In this document: positions 1 through 7,920 of the stretch, in pieces
Layout of the letters: every line of letters starts with the position of its first letter
Position numbering within the stretch: position 1 is the stretch's first letter
Virus record (IMG/VR): IMGVR_UViG_3300042868_008033
Location: 23,254-87,253 of that record
Source: a virus
Strand: one strand, 5' to 3'
Length of the DNA: 64,000 bases
The notes under the pieces: model-generated
Told to the model about the DNA's origin: nothing
Databases searched by the model: none
The model's input: the letters and a program-made list of their open reading frames with translations, nothing else
Position numbers and translations under genes: made by a program

Positions 1-439
1 CGACTGCTGTGTGAACACGGGTCGTTTGATATGCGTTTGTAGTATCAAATGCATTACGATAACGAGCACCAACATCACCAGACAAACCAGCAACCAATGG
101 GAACTTAACACCAGCATCAACTGCATAATGACTAAAATGTGTTGAACTGGTTACTCTTTCACCCAAACGTCCACCAACGTAGAAAGCACCGATAGATTGT
201 TTCACACGAACTTCTAGTCCTTGTGAAATTGAACCACTACCAAGTGCAGTTTGGCTGTTTTCCATTTTAAGGCTATAGTCGGTAGAACCAACTTTATTAC
301 CAATAACAATTGCTTCTTTAATATTAGAGACATTTGTTGCACGATTTGTTTCATCAGAATACTCCAATGAACCATAACCTTGTGCCATCGCTGCGGCACT
401 CATGACCAAAGAGGCCAAAACTAAACTGATTTTCTTCAA
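1..439 (-). CDS. Secreted outer-membrane beta-barrel-like protein (partial)
   Basis: The gene runs off the left edge; 146 codons are visible. It starts with TTG, preceded by AGGAG (446-450) that overlaps the stop of the upstream gene. The N-terminus is a clear Sec signal peptide: KK, a hydrophobic run, then a likely cut after AMA-Q near residue 20. The mature part alternates polar and hydrophobic residues and is rich in G, S, T, Y and V (GLEVRVKQSIGAFYVGGRL; FPLVAGLSGDVGARYR), as in small OmpA/opacity-type barrels. It would insert in the host outer membrane. A role in blocking superinfection or altering the surface is inference. Without the C-terminus the exact family cannot be given. Confidence 0.75.
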   Translation of the reverse strand, partial: MKKISLVLASLVMSAAAMAQGYGSLEYSDETNRATNVSNIKEAIVIGNKVGSTDYSLKMENSQTALGSGSISQGLEVRVKQSIGAFYVGGRLGERVTSSTHFSHYAVDAGVKFPLVAGLSGDVGARYRNAFDTTNAYQTTRVHTAV

Positions 440-448
440 AATTAACTC

Positions 449-1027
449 CTAGTTGTTAAACAAAATCGACTTAGATATATCTATGATATAAATTAGTCTC
501 CTTTTATCAGTCTTATTATATGCACTATGCAATTCAGCATTATCAAATGCAAATAAGTCGGACCAATCCTGCTTTATACCATTAACTTCCAGTGCAACAT
601 CACCTTCTGGTATGATTAATGGTATATGAATTCTTACTGTGTTGCGTGAACGATTCTCAATGTCTACATGACTTTTAATAACACCACCTGATTCTAGTAC
701 ACTGTAACCACTACAACCAATGTGAGCAATATACTGTTGTGTTAGCGTTGATGCGGTTGGAAATATGTTGCGTATTCTTGGTTGTAAAAAGAAATTATGT
801 TCAACCTTTTGTTCAGGTAATGCATAACGTAGTCCTTCAACCTTCCAATCATTCTTTTCTTTTTCATCCAAAACAGCATGTGGGTTTGATGCAGCATATG
901 ATACACCGCCTTTAAATGTGGTGTGAAAGTCTTTATGATATTCTAAAAATTCATCACGTAATTTTGGTGCCAATTCCATCAATTCATCAGCGATTTTAAT
1001 TTCATTCCTACACCAAATTGACTGCAT
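449..1027 (-). CDS. Aspartyl/asparaginyl beta-hydroxylase-like Fe(II)/2OG oxygenase
   Basis: About 192 aa with the iron-binding triad of the AspH family: H121-x-D123 (SHVDIEN), a distal H168 (ELHSAYN) and a 2-oxoglutarate-binding arginine (KRRLIYIID, about 177). Such enzymes hydroxylate Asp or Asn side chains using iron, O2 and 2-oxoglutarate. GGAGG at 1032-1036 lies 4 nt before the second of two adjacent ATGs, which I take as the start; the first ATG is only 1 nt from it. The gene follows the tmRNA gene and may share its promoter. It is one of five 2OG-type proteins within 6 kb. The substrate is unknown. Confidence 0.8.
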   Translation of the reverse strand: MQSIWCRNEIKIADELMELAPKLRDEFLEYHKDFHTTFKGGVSYAASNPHAVLDEKEKNDWKVEGLRYALPEQKVEHNFFLQPRIRNIFPTASTLTQQYIAHIGCSGYSVLESGGVIKSHVDIENRSRNTVRIHIPLIIPEGDVALEVNGIKQDWSDLFAFDNAELHSAYNKTDKRRLIYIIDISKSILFNN

Positions 1028-1040
1028 CATACCTCCATTA

Positions 1041-1344
1041 AGTGGTTGGTTATTCTGTTACGAGGAAACCAACCGAAACCCTAGTCAGCGTTTAGGCTGC
1101 CAATGCGAACTGTGAGTCGTTTGCGTTTACTTTGATTTAGTTTTAACATCTTCTCTGATGAGCTGTCCACTTCTGTACTATTTGCCCTGTCGAAACTATG
1201 CAGGCCCATCAGAAGCATACTAGCACATAGACTTAACTATGAATTGTGGGTTTCAAGACCACTAATATGCTTATGGTGGACCTGGGGGGATTCGCACCCC
1301 CGTCCAGAACACATTTCTAGTTGCTTCATACAACCATAACATTA
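1041..1344 (-). ncRNA. ssrA: Circularly permuted two-piece tmRNA (ssrA)
   Basis: Read on the minus strand, the acceptor half comes first: T-arm GGGGG/CCCCC with loop TGCGAAT, acceptor strand CAGGTCC, then ACCA ending at 1274. A 66-nt intervening loop (1208-1273) follows, closed by an 11-bp stem (1262-1272 with 1213-1223, one G-U pair). Then comes the 5' half: GGGCCTG (1207-1201), which pairs fully with CAGGTCC, and the D-loop-like TTTCGACAGGG. The tag reading frame is at 1124-1092: GCA resume codon, tag ANDSQFALAA, stop TAA. An 8-bp hairpin (1044-1051 with 1067-1074) follows. tmRNA rescues stalled ribosomes and tags the unfinished peptide for ClpXP. The outer ends are approximate. Confidence 0.93.
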
Positions 1345-1350
1345 TTTATT

Positions 1351-1379
1351 ATTGTAACACAACCGCAATATCATGTCAA
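1351..1379 (-). promoter_or_regulatory. Sigma70-type promoter of the tmRNA gene
   Basis: TTGACA (1374-1379), a 17-nt spacer, and TACAAT (1351-1356) on the minus strand. The predicted start is near 1344. The -35 box overlaps the TGA stop of the exonuclease gene. An AATAAATA stretch at 1343-1350 also resembles the T4-like late motif, so late transcription is possible. Confidence 0.8.
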
Positions 1380-2035
1380 CTGTTTTTATGGTAATAATCA
1401 ATTGCTTTAACCAGGCCTTCAATATGGTCTTGTGTTTTTTCTTTGAAAATCATTGGTTGTTCGTTATCCACGGCCATAATGATTATCAAATCATCAATAG
1501 GTGTACCAACTAATTCTTCATACATCAATGCATATGCAGTACATTGCCAAAAATAATCTAAAATATCTTCACGCTTTTTAATCTTCTTTGATGTTTTAAA
1601 ATCAATGACTGATAACTTACCTTCATACTCACCAATGCAATCTACACGACCTGCTAATCCTAGTTGTGCAGACCACAGTCCGACCTCTTGGTAGTGTATG
1701 TTATTGATTTTGTTTAGATGTGGTTTGATTGATATGAACATCTCTTTGGCATCAGGCATAACAGTGCCTGGTGGTTTTGTTTCATTGTTCAAATAATATT
1801 CACACATGGTATGCATATTGGTACCACGGGATGTAGCATGTTTGGAGATTTTGTTTGCAACTTCTTCACCAACTCTACGGCGCCATGCCATGATGGCCTC
1901 TTTTTTCTGAGCACCCACCACTGTGGTCACCGATGGTAACTTTTTACCATCAGGCGTGACATAATATCTTTTCCCGTCAGGAAAAGTTTGAGATTCAATT
2001 TTTGGAATCTCTTTTGGTGGGCAATAAATGAACAT
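1376..2035 (-). CDS. PD-(D/E)XK exonuclease (RecB/Cas4/MGME1-like)
   Basis: 219 aa. The PD-(D/E)XK core is visible: an early E/H region (SRGTNMHTMCEYY), then GRVDCIGEYEGKLSVIDFK with Asp and the D-F-K motif, and a following QCTAYALMYEE helix. This matches single-strand DNA exonucleases of the Cas4/MGME1 group that are common in T4-like environmental phages. A role in recombination or degradation of host DNA is inference. Its ATG overlaps the stop of the upstream radical SAM gene by one base (TAATG), so the two are translationally coupled. Confidence 0.8.
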   Translation of the reverse strand: MFIYCPPKEIPKIESQTFPDGKRYYVTPDGKKLPSVTTVVGAQKKEAIMAWRRRVGEEVANKISKHATSRGTNMHTMCEYYLNNETKPPGTVMPDAKEMFISIKPHLNKINNIHYQEVGLWSAQLGLAGRVDCIGEYEGKLSVIDFKTSKKIKKREDILDYFWQCTAYALMYEELVGTPIDDLIIIMAVDNEQPMIFKEKTQDHIEGLVKAIDYYHKNS

Positions 2036-3549
2036 TATAATCCTAACTTTAATTTTTTGTATTCAAGGATAGTTTGATCCGCTTCTTCAATTTTTTTATT
2101 CAAAAAAGTTTTATCAAATGTTCCGTCAATAATATCTTTTATATCAATACCCATACCAACCAATTCAAATACATCATGGTTAATACTAACACCTTTGTTG
2201 GCATTTCCATAAATGGATTTACCAGCAGCAATACGATGCTCCTCTGTTTCATTATTCAACAATGCTGTAATGATTCTTGCCGTAAAGTAATTAGAGTATT
2301 TACTTTTCCAAGCCATTATACCACTATCTCCACCATATCTCATATCATCATCCTCTTTTGAAATTGTATATTCATCGGGTGACATTTCAGTGTAACCCCA
2401 CTTTCCACATTCCTTTTCAAATTCACTTAGGCGACTTACAGAACCTTTTCTAATTAACAAAGGCCACCAATCCCAATTATCAAACACTTCAAAATTTTGT
2501 TCCAACAATATCTTTTGACTTTTGTAAACACTCGATATAGGTTCACCAGGCAAACCACATATCATACCCGTATATGTGTAGATTGGTTTATATTTTTTTA
2601 ATTGTCGAATTGCTTCAAACTGTCTCTCATTATCTAGGCCTTTTCCAATTGCTTTCTTCGCTTCTGGATGAAAAGTTTCCAAACCAAATGTTGCAGCAAC
2701 CAAACCAGTATCAGCCAACATAGAAATAGTTTCAGGAAATCTCTCAATCAAATCTGCACGTAAAAATGCTGTGTAAGTTATCTTAACACCACTCTTGGCG
2801 ATTGCCTCAGCAACATAATCCAATTTGACCACGTTGTCGTTAAATGTATCATCATTGAACCAATAGTTGTTAACACCAAACAATTCATAATTTCTACGAA
2901 ATTCATCTGCCAAATTATCCACATGACGAATGTAATCATTCTTCTTTTTACCTAACAAAGGGAATGCACAGAATCTACACCTAAAAATACATCCTCTACT
3001 AATTTCAATAGGCAAAAAATTATTTTTGATTAAATCACTCTCTAACCACTTAATAGATAAATCCGTATCATCATTCTTATATGCCATTTCTGCATTGATA
3101 GAAAGTGTATCTCTGTATGGCACCCATTTTAAATCATCTAAACGTTTCTTGGTTAAAAATTTTAGATAGTGTAATACCGCTTCTTCAGCATAACCCCAAA
3201 ACACCCTATCAACTTGAGTCAAATCTACACCATCAATTGGTGTTTCATTGCCACCAATCAGCGTTTTTACGTGTGGATATTTTTCTTTAACGTGTTTGAA
3301 TATTTTATTTAATTTATCAAATGCATAGATGAATGTAATACTAATACCAACAAACAAAGTTTTTGGTCCAATAAATCTAGCGCAGATTGTTTCAAGTTCT
3401 TCATCTGTGAAATTACCAAAATAGTCAACAACTTCAACGTTGTAACCATGTTGGTCTAAAACTGTTCTTAATCTTGCTGCACCAGCTGGTCGACTAATTG
3501 TTCTAGTCCTCTCCATGCCGGTGAAAATAATTCCATGTGTATCTGTCAT
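2035..3549 (-). CDS. B12-binding-type radical SAM enzyme
   Basis: 504 aa. Residues about 1-140 look like the Rossmann-type B12-binding domain seen in this class (IIFTGMERTRTISRPAGA; HVKTLIGGNETP). The radical SAM cluster motif is CIFRCRFC at C187, C191 and C194, followed by a TIM-barrel-like region with FNDDTF and a GLPGEP loop. These enzymes use a 4Fe-4S cluster and SAM, and many are methylases or ring-forming enzymes. It sits between the oxygenase genes and the exonuclease in one operon with 0-4 nt gaps. The substrate is unknown; B12 binding is inferred from architecture, as no DxHxxG motif is evident. Confidence 0.78.
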   Translation of the reverse strand: MTDTHGIIFTGMERTRTISRPAGAARLRTVLDQHGYNVEVVDYFGNFTDEELETICARFIGPKTLFVGISITFIYAFDKLNKIFKHVKEKYPHVKTLIGGNETPIDGVDLTQVDRVFWGYAEEAVLHYLKFLTKKRLDDLKWVPYRDTLSINAEMAYKNDDTDLSIKWLESDLIKNNFLPIEISRGCIFRCRFCAFPLLGKKKNDYIRHVDNLADEFRRNYELFGVNNYWFNDDTFNDNVVKLDYVAEAIAKSGVKITYTAFLRADLIERFPETISMLADTGLVAATFGLETFHPEAKKAIGKGLDNERQFEAIRQLKKYKPIYTYTGMICGLPGEPISSVYKSQKILLEQNFEVFDNWDWWPLLIRKGSVSRLSEFEKECGKWGYTEMSPDEYTISKEDDDMRYGGDSGIMAWKSKYSNYFTARIITALLNNETEEHRIAAGKSIYGNANKGVSINHDVFELVGMGIDIKDIIDGTFDKTFLNKKIEEADQTILEYKKLKLGL

Positions 3550-3552
3550 AAT

Positions 3553-4347
3553 TTAAATAAATTCATTATCTCTAACTTTTTTGGTAACATATCGTTCTCT
3601 AATTGCCTCAAAAAAATCAATATCTTCATCGGTTAATTCAACCTCATCAATTTTTTCTCGGAATCCTCTGACGTAATCCTGTAATTGTTCAAAATCACCG
3701 GCATAATTAAAGAATTTTGTTACTTTTTTTGTATCATAAGCATCCATGATGATATGATATCTATCCTCATCCGAATCATTTCTAATTTGGTGCCATTGAT
3801 TCACCCAAAGCATCCAAACACCACCATCTGCTGGCATATGTAAGTTTTTACCTTGACAAATATGCACACACTTTTTATTCGTAAATAATGGAATATGAAT
3901 ACGTGCCATATATTCTGTTTCTTCAGCATCTCTATGCACCAAACTTTTTGAGTGTGCTTTTAAACAAGTAACCCTAACTCTGGTTGGATAAAAACCCATT
4001 TCACGAATGTCGTCCATTACTTTTTTAATTTCACCAACATAAGCTTCAGTTGGTTTATCATGTTCTAATCCATGAGAAATATTAAAGTATTTGTAAGCTT
4101 TTAGTACCAGTTCATTTGTTGGTAAAAAGGATTCTAGTGTTTGTCCTTTTTCCAGTTGAACAGCTTCCCAACCGCCAGTCCATGTAGCTTCTTTACACAT
4201 TAAACTCCAACCACCAAAACCATTGTATTTTGGAGTTTCATATTCTTCACCTTGTATAACTTGGTCACCTAAAGTGAAAACACTTTCTCTCACTTCTTGT
4301 TTTAATTTTTCAATATCTACTGTATAGTCTAATTTTTCGAAAAACAT
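3553..4347 (-). CDS. AspH-like Fe(II)/2OG oxygenase
   Basis: 264 aa. The C-terminal half carries an AspH-type double-stranded beta-helix: H138-R-D140 (SLVHRDAEE), then RIHIPLFTN, then distal H186 in WVNQWHQIRN and a following arginine (DEDRYHIIMD). About 120 N-terminal residues have no family I recognise. It is distinct from the 449-1027 protein but shows the same catalytic order. It lies in the oxygenase run, with 3 nt to the radical SAM gene downstream. A protein or peptide substrate is inferred from AspH relatives. Confidence 0.75.
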   Translation of the reverse strand: MFFEKLDYTVDIEKLKQEVRESVFTLGDQVIQGEEYETPKYNGFGGWSLMCKEATWTGGWEAVQLEKGQTLESFLPTNELVLKAYKYFNISHGLEHDKPTEAYVGEIKKVMDDIREMGFYPTRVRVTCLKAHSKSLVHRDAEETEYMARIHIPLFTNKKCVHICQGKNLHMPADGGVWMLWVNQWHQIRNDSDEDRYHIIMDAYDTKKVTKFFNYAGDFEQLQDYVRGFREKIDEVELTDEDIDFFEAIRERYVTKKVRDNEFI

Positions 4348-4357
4348 TTATTATCCT

Positions 4358-5026
4358 TTATAAGTTTCCAGTTTCTTGTAACATTTCATACACTTGGCCA
4401 TAATCATACAATTTAGTTCTAAGTGCAAATGCCTTTCTAAGTTTTGCTTCGCCGCCTAATGGTTCAACATTATGTGGTATTCTCACATCTAACAAATATG
4501 CTTCACTAGGTTGAGCAATAAAAGATCCAATTTCATATACATCATCAAAAGTATATACAGCATCAACATATGTTATTTCTTCACATGTTGGCATATTTTG
4601 TTTTTCAGACACAAACTCTTTAACTCTAGTTTTTAATTCTTCAACATTAACTTTTTCATCTTTCATATTTACAGACACATCATAGTGTCTATCTTCTTCT
4701 GTTTTCCAAGAATTTGCTCCTAGTTTTGCTCTGAAAAAGACCGTTCTATAATTTTGTGGGTCATAATAAAAATTGATTGTTGTTATGAAGTCATTATCAA
4801 CGTGTGGTAACAATAAACTATTAATTGACATTCTGGTTACTTGAAAATCTTTCCAATATCTTTCCGGTACAACCTTATACAATACTTCTTTTTCTGGTTC
4901 TGGTGTCCAAATTGTATTATGTCTTACACCTAATCCATATTTGCCGGCAAATGAATCTGCTCGACCTTGTGGTATGATTGTGTGTGGCATATATTCATAT
5001 GTGTGTTTCAATTTAACAAACGACAT
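4358..5026 (-). CDS. 2OG-oxygenase-like protein, copy 1 of a tandem pair
   Basis: 222 aa. It shares a layout with the next gene upstream (5013-5543): an N-terminal IW.PE segment, then RYWKDFQVTRMSIN, the putative iron motif H75-V-D77 (LLPHVDND), and a distal LLDVRIPHNV followed by LRKAFALRT. The HxD...H order fits the Fe(II)/2OG fold, although overall similarity to named families is weak. The pair looks like an old tandem duplication. The start overlaps the upstream gene by 14 nt. Confidence 0.62.
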   Translation of the reverse strand: MSFVKLKHTYEYMPHTIIPQGRADSFAGKYGLGVRHNTIWTPEPEKEVLYKVVPERYWKDFQVTRMSINSLLLPHVDNDFITTINFYYDPQNYRTVFFRAKLGANSWKTEEDRHYDVSVNMKDEKVNVEELKTRVKEFVSEKQNMPTCEEITYVDAVYTFDDVYEIGSFIAQPSEAYLLDVRIPHNVEPLGGEAKLRKAFALRTKLYDYGQVYEMLQETGNL

Positions 5027-5543
5027 TATTGGTTTCCTTTAGCATCTCTAGTACATCCTCATACTTATGAACAAAAGTTCCTAAGGTAATGGCTTTACGT
5101 AAATTGAATTCACCTTTAACGCCATGTATTTGACTTACATCAAGTAACCAAATCTCATAATCTTTAGCAACAAAACTACCAACTTCAATCAAATCTTCTT
5201 CAAAATATATATACCCATCGGTTTGATTATCCACCTGCAATGTTCGTGGATTACCAACTTTTGGTCTATAGAATGTAGTTGTACAACTTTCTGTTTGTAG
5301 GTAAAAGTTGATTGAAGTAATAATTTCCGTATCCGTATGTGGTGGGATTATACAGTCAATCGTCATTACTGTCAAGTGAAAATCCTGCCAGTACCTTTTT
5401 GGTATCACACCATATATTTTGTCAGCCTCAGGTGACCATATCTTTTTATAGTCGATACCTTTACCTTCATGTTTGAAATTTTTTAGTGGGTCGGTAACTG
5501 CATATAATGGTTTTTCAAAATTTGTTTCCAGTTTTGTAAACAT
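5013..5543 (-). CDS. 2OG-oxygenase-like protein, copy 2 of a tandem pair
   Basis: 176 aa from the ATG that overlaps the upstream stop (TAATG); another in-frame ATG lies 9 nt earlier. Putative iron ligands are H69-T-D71 (IPPHTDTE) and the distal His in WLLDVSQIHGV, followed by NLRKAITLG. It parallels the 4358-5026 protein (YWQDFHLTVMTID against YWKDFQVTRMSIN) but lacks an insert of about 45 residues. Chemistry is inferred from fold motifs and no substrate is known. It is part of the co-oriented oxygenase and radical SAM cluster. Confidence 0.62.
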   Translation of the reverse strand: MFTKLETNFEKPLYAVTDPLKNFKHEGKGIDYKKIWSPEADKIYGVIPKRYWQDFHLTVMTIDCIIPPHTDTEIITSINFYLQTESCTTTFYRPKVGNPRTLQVDNQTDGYIYFEEDLIEVGSFVAKDYEIWLLDVSQIHGVKGEFNLRKAITLGTFVHKYEDVLEMLKETNNVVC

Positions 5544-6250
5544 TATTTCCATTCTCTAATTTTTGCCATGCGGCCAGCCCACGATTTTAAAATTACCGTA
5601 TTCTGTGCATTTTTGTCTACAACTTTTCTTAGGTCGGTTGACAATGAAATGCGTAAATCATCAGATTTATTTTCATCAACGCCATGCAAAACATATGATG
5701 GAAAAAATATCAATCTACCTTCAACTGGTTTAAACCTACGTTCTCGCAATTTTGGTGTGTTACTTAGAGTATTATTTAACCAATCAATTGCTTGTGCAGA
5801 ATCAAACGCCACAAGGTCACCACAACCTTCTTTAGCCTTTATGTAATACGTTGCTGCGATAGCAGATTCGGTGTGTCCATGCACCTCTAAGCGTTCTCCT
5901 GGTTCACGCACATTGACCCAACCCATGAAGTGTTCACAACCACGAATATTTAACATTCTGAGTTGTGGAATATTTTGCACAATTTTCTTGGTTACAATGT
6001 CTATAATTTCTTGTTTAAGTATATCTAAGTTGGGTCTACTGTAGTCCCATATACTGTTGTTTGGGTCTTTGTCTTTACCCAATACGATATCTTTGCCGAT
6101 ACCATAAATTTCATCTAACAGAGTTTCATTAAATTCTTCATCAAAACGTGTTTGTACTTCCCAAATTGGACTTTGCCAAAACATGTTCTGTGCATTTTGA
6201 TACCAATGGTATTTTTCTCTGTCTTCTCTTGTCATAATATTTTGTGTCAT
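5543..6250 (-). CDS. Fe(II)/2OG oxygenase (prolyl-4-hydroxylase-like fold)
   Basis: 235 aa. The C-terminal domain has H124/H126 in EVHGHTES, a beta strand AATYYIKA, then LIFFPSYVLHGVDEN with distal H189 and R200 in DDLRISLSTDL. This matches the phage-rich putative 2OG-Fe(II) oxygenase group (PF13759-like). Residues 1-100 are helical and unassigned. It is coupled to the downstream 2OG-like gene through TAATG. No good ribosome site is seen before either of its two N-terminal methionines, so the start is uncertain by five residues. Confidence 0.75.
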   Translation of the reverse strand: MTQNIMTREDREKYHWYQNAQNMFWQSPIWEVQTRFDEEFNETLLDEIYGIGKDIVLGKDKDPNNSIWDYSRPNLDILKQEIIDIVTKKIVQNIPQLRMLNIRGCEHFMGWVNVREPGERLEVHGHTESAIAATYYIKAKEGCGDLVAFDSAQAIDWLNNTLSNTPKLRERRFKPVEGRLIFFPSYVLHGVDENKSDDLRISLSTDLRKVVDKNAQNTVILKSWAGRMAKIREWK

Positions 6251-6259
6251 AATAAAAAA

Positions 6260-6640
6260 TCAATAGTTTTGTTTTTCAAACCATTCTTTAAATTCTTTTA
6301 ATACTTGTAATTTCAACTCATGTTCCTCATCTGTTAAATCCTCATCTTTTGGTAATGATACATAATTTTCATATTCTTCTATTGGATTTCTGTATAATGG
6401 ATCCATTGTCCAATTAGCTTGTACCACTTTTTCTACTTGAGAATCAAAAAGTTCCGTCAATACATCTTCATACTCATAAGCTACAGTAAAATATTCATTT
6501 TTTTCTTCTTCAGTTAAATTTAAAATTCTTTCCATAAAAGTTTTTTTTAAAAAATCTGAAATAACTTTAGTATCCAATAATATATTATCACCTTCATAAG
6601 TTTTTATGGTCGGAAAATATGTGTAAGAATATTTTTTCAT
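6260..6640 (-). CDS. Small acidic protein of unknown function
   Basis: 126 aa, rich in E, K and Y, predicted mainly helical. It ends KEFKEWFEKQ, which resembles the end of the upstream 97-aa protein (EYKEWLDKQ). Both also share a middle helix (YEYEDVLTELF against LTYHENILIKLF), so they may be distant paralogues. Its ATG overlaps the upstream stop by 4 nt. It sits between the cysteine-rich protein and the oxygenases, so a partner role is possible but unproven. Confidence 0.65.
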   Translation of the reverse strand: MKKYSYTYFPTIKTYEGDNILLDTKVISDFLKKTFMERILNLTEEEKNEYFTVAYEYEDVLTELFDSQVEKVVQANWTMDPLYRNPIEEYENYVSLPKDEDLTDEEHELKLQVLKEFKEWFEKQNY

Positions 6641-6930
6641 TGTTTATCCAACCATTCTTTATATTCATGAACTTGTATTACATCTACTGAATTTCTTAAT
6701 AATTCTGGGAGAAAAACATCACTCTTTAACAACGAATTTCCAAACAACTTAATTAATATGTTTTCATGGTAAGTTAGTGCTTTATAAACACGTTCCTTTT
6801 TTTCTTTGTTTAAAGCATTAAACGCATTTGAACTGAATGTATTAAAGAAAAAAGTCATATGTTCATCAACATATTTTGCACTATCATCCGTTAAAATTTT
6901 AACCGGTCTTTTAATGGAATATGTTGGCAT
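6637..6930 (-). CDS. Small helical protein of unknown function
   Basis: 97 aa, no recognised family. It is coupled to the cysteine-rich protein gene (1-nt overlap at 6930) and to the 126-aa gene (4-nt overlap). The helix pattern and the ending EYKEWLDKQ match the neighbour at 6260-6640, suggesting divergence after duplication. There are no cysteines and no signal peptide. It may be a chaperone or adaptor for the upstream product; that is guesswork from position only. Confidence 0.6.
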   Translation of the reverse strand: MPTYSIKRPVKILTDDSAKYVDEHMTFFFNTFSSNAFNALNKEKKERVYKALTYHENILIKLFGNSLLKSDVFLPELLRNSVDVIQVHEYKEWLDKQ

Positions 6931-7886
6931 TATGCAACCTTCTTCTTTGGAATAAATTTTTCAATAAAACGTCCAAGTTCAGCAACCAATTTGAACATAA
7001 CAAAAATTACAACAAGGCCCGCACCTTTAATAAAACCGGGTTCTTTCTTACTTGGTCCAAACCAGCGTTGCCACACACCAATAACTTTACAGATTGGTGT
7101 ACCAAATGCAAACATCATTTTACCAGTCAAACTACCAGTTTCTTTTTCACCCATCATATAGGCCATTTCTTCAGCCCAAGGTGTTGCAATATCATGTGCC
7201 CATGTGATAGACCACTTTTTTGCAGCAACACTAAAATCTTCATCGGACATCCAAGGCATCATCTTAGGTCCTTTACCGTCCATCCAATCAACAACAATCT
7301 CAGCCCATGCACGATAACCATTGTATATATCCGGATGTGTTTTCTTTAATTGTTCACCAAATGCTTGGTCAGCCACAAAAATGTTTTTCTTCATCAATCC
7401 CAAATCAAACAACTTGGTACAAATAATTTTAGAACAATTACAATTATAGGTGAAACAATTTTGGTTGTTCGTGCAGTTGTATACTGGTGTGGTTGCCAAT
7501 TGGCAATTTCCGCTTTGTAACCATTTTTGTGTATCACAATTAGCACAGTTAATTGCAGTGCAGTTATTTGTTGCATTACATTGAATACTTGAAGAACCAG
7601 AAACACTACAATTCTGTTCTTTATTGTTTACATTATTACAATTGCCACCATTATTTTTTTGGTAATGAGTTAAACCACCACGATATACGTTCATATTCTG
7701 TGGATTTGACTGCCTTTGTGGACTAGGTGTTGATACTGTACCACCGGGATTCAACACCAATGTGCCAGCAGGTTTCAAAAATCCATTTAAAAAGTTTAAG
7801 CTCGTACTTGCTGTGGTTGCAGCTCTACCAACCTCAGTATTAATTTGAGAAATTGCAATTGAACTGTTTATATCTGGTGTTGCCAT
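6930..7886 (-). CDS. Probable virion protein with an Asn-Cys repeat region
   Basis: 318 aa in three parts. Residues 1-75 (ISQINTEVGRAATTASTSL, then NVYRGG) resemble N-termini of phage tail-associated proteins. Residues 83-156 hold 12 cysteines (83, 93, 103, 109, 114, 117, 128, 138, 144, 149, 151, 156), ten of them directly preceded by Asn. Residues 160-318 are Trp/Met-rich and end in a hydrophobic segment (GAGLVVIFVMFKLV) with a basic tail. The gene follows a SPASM radical SAM gene by 34 nt and precedes four 2OG-type oxygenase genes. I infer that it is their substrate. The alternative is a disulfide- or metal-binding virion protein that is not modified. Confidence 0.7.
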   Translation of the reverse strand: MATPDINSSIAISQINTEVGRAATTASTSLNFLNGFLKPAGTLVLNPGGTVSTPSPQRQSNPQNMNVYRGGLTHYQKNNGGNCNNVNNKEQNCSVSGSSSIQCNATNNCTAINCANCDTQKWLQSGNCQLATTPVYNCTNNQNCFTYNCNCSKIICTKLFDLGLMKKNIFVADQAFGEQLKKTHPDIYNGYRAWAEIVVDWMDGKGPKMMPWMSDEDFSVAAKKWSITWAHDIATPWAEEMAYMMGEKETGSLTGKMMFAFGTPICKVIGVWQRWFGPSKKEPGFIKGAGLVVIFVMFKLVAELGRFIEKFIPKKKVA

Positions 7887-7920
7887 TTTTTCTCTATCTT
7901 TAAAATGTTGTTATTATTAT

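Noticed and set aside
214-399. 61-codon minus-strand frame in the left-edge gene
   Set aside because: It lies inside the signal-peptide porin-like gene, which has a ribosome site and a coherent product in another frame.
1044-1074. 8-bp hairpin after the tmRNA tag as a terminator
   Set aside because: No T-run follows on the minus strand, and a gene with a strong ribosome site begins 14 nt later. More likely a tmRNA structural element or processing site.
1271-1310. T-arm and CCA sequence that looks like the end of a tRNA
   Set aside because: No anticodon arm precedes it; the pairing partner and tag frame downstream show that it is the acceptor half of a permuted tmRNA.
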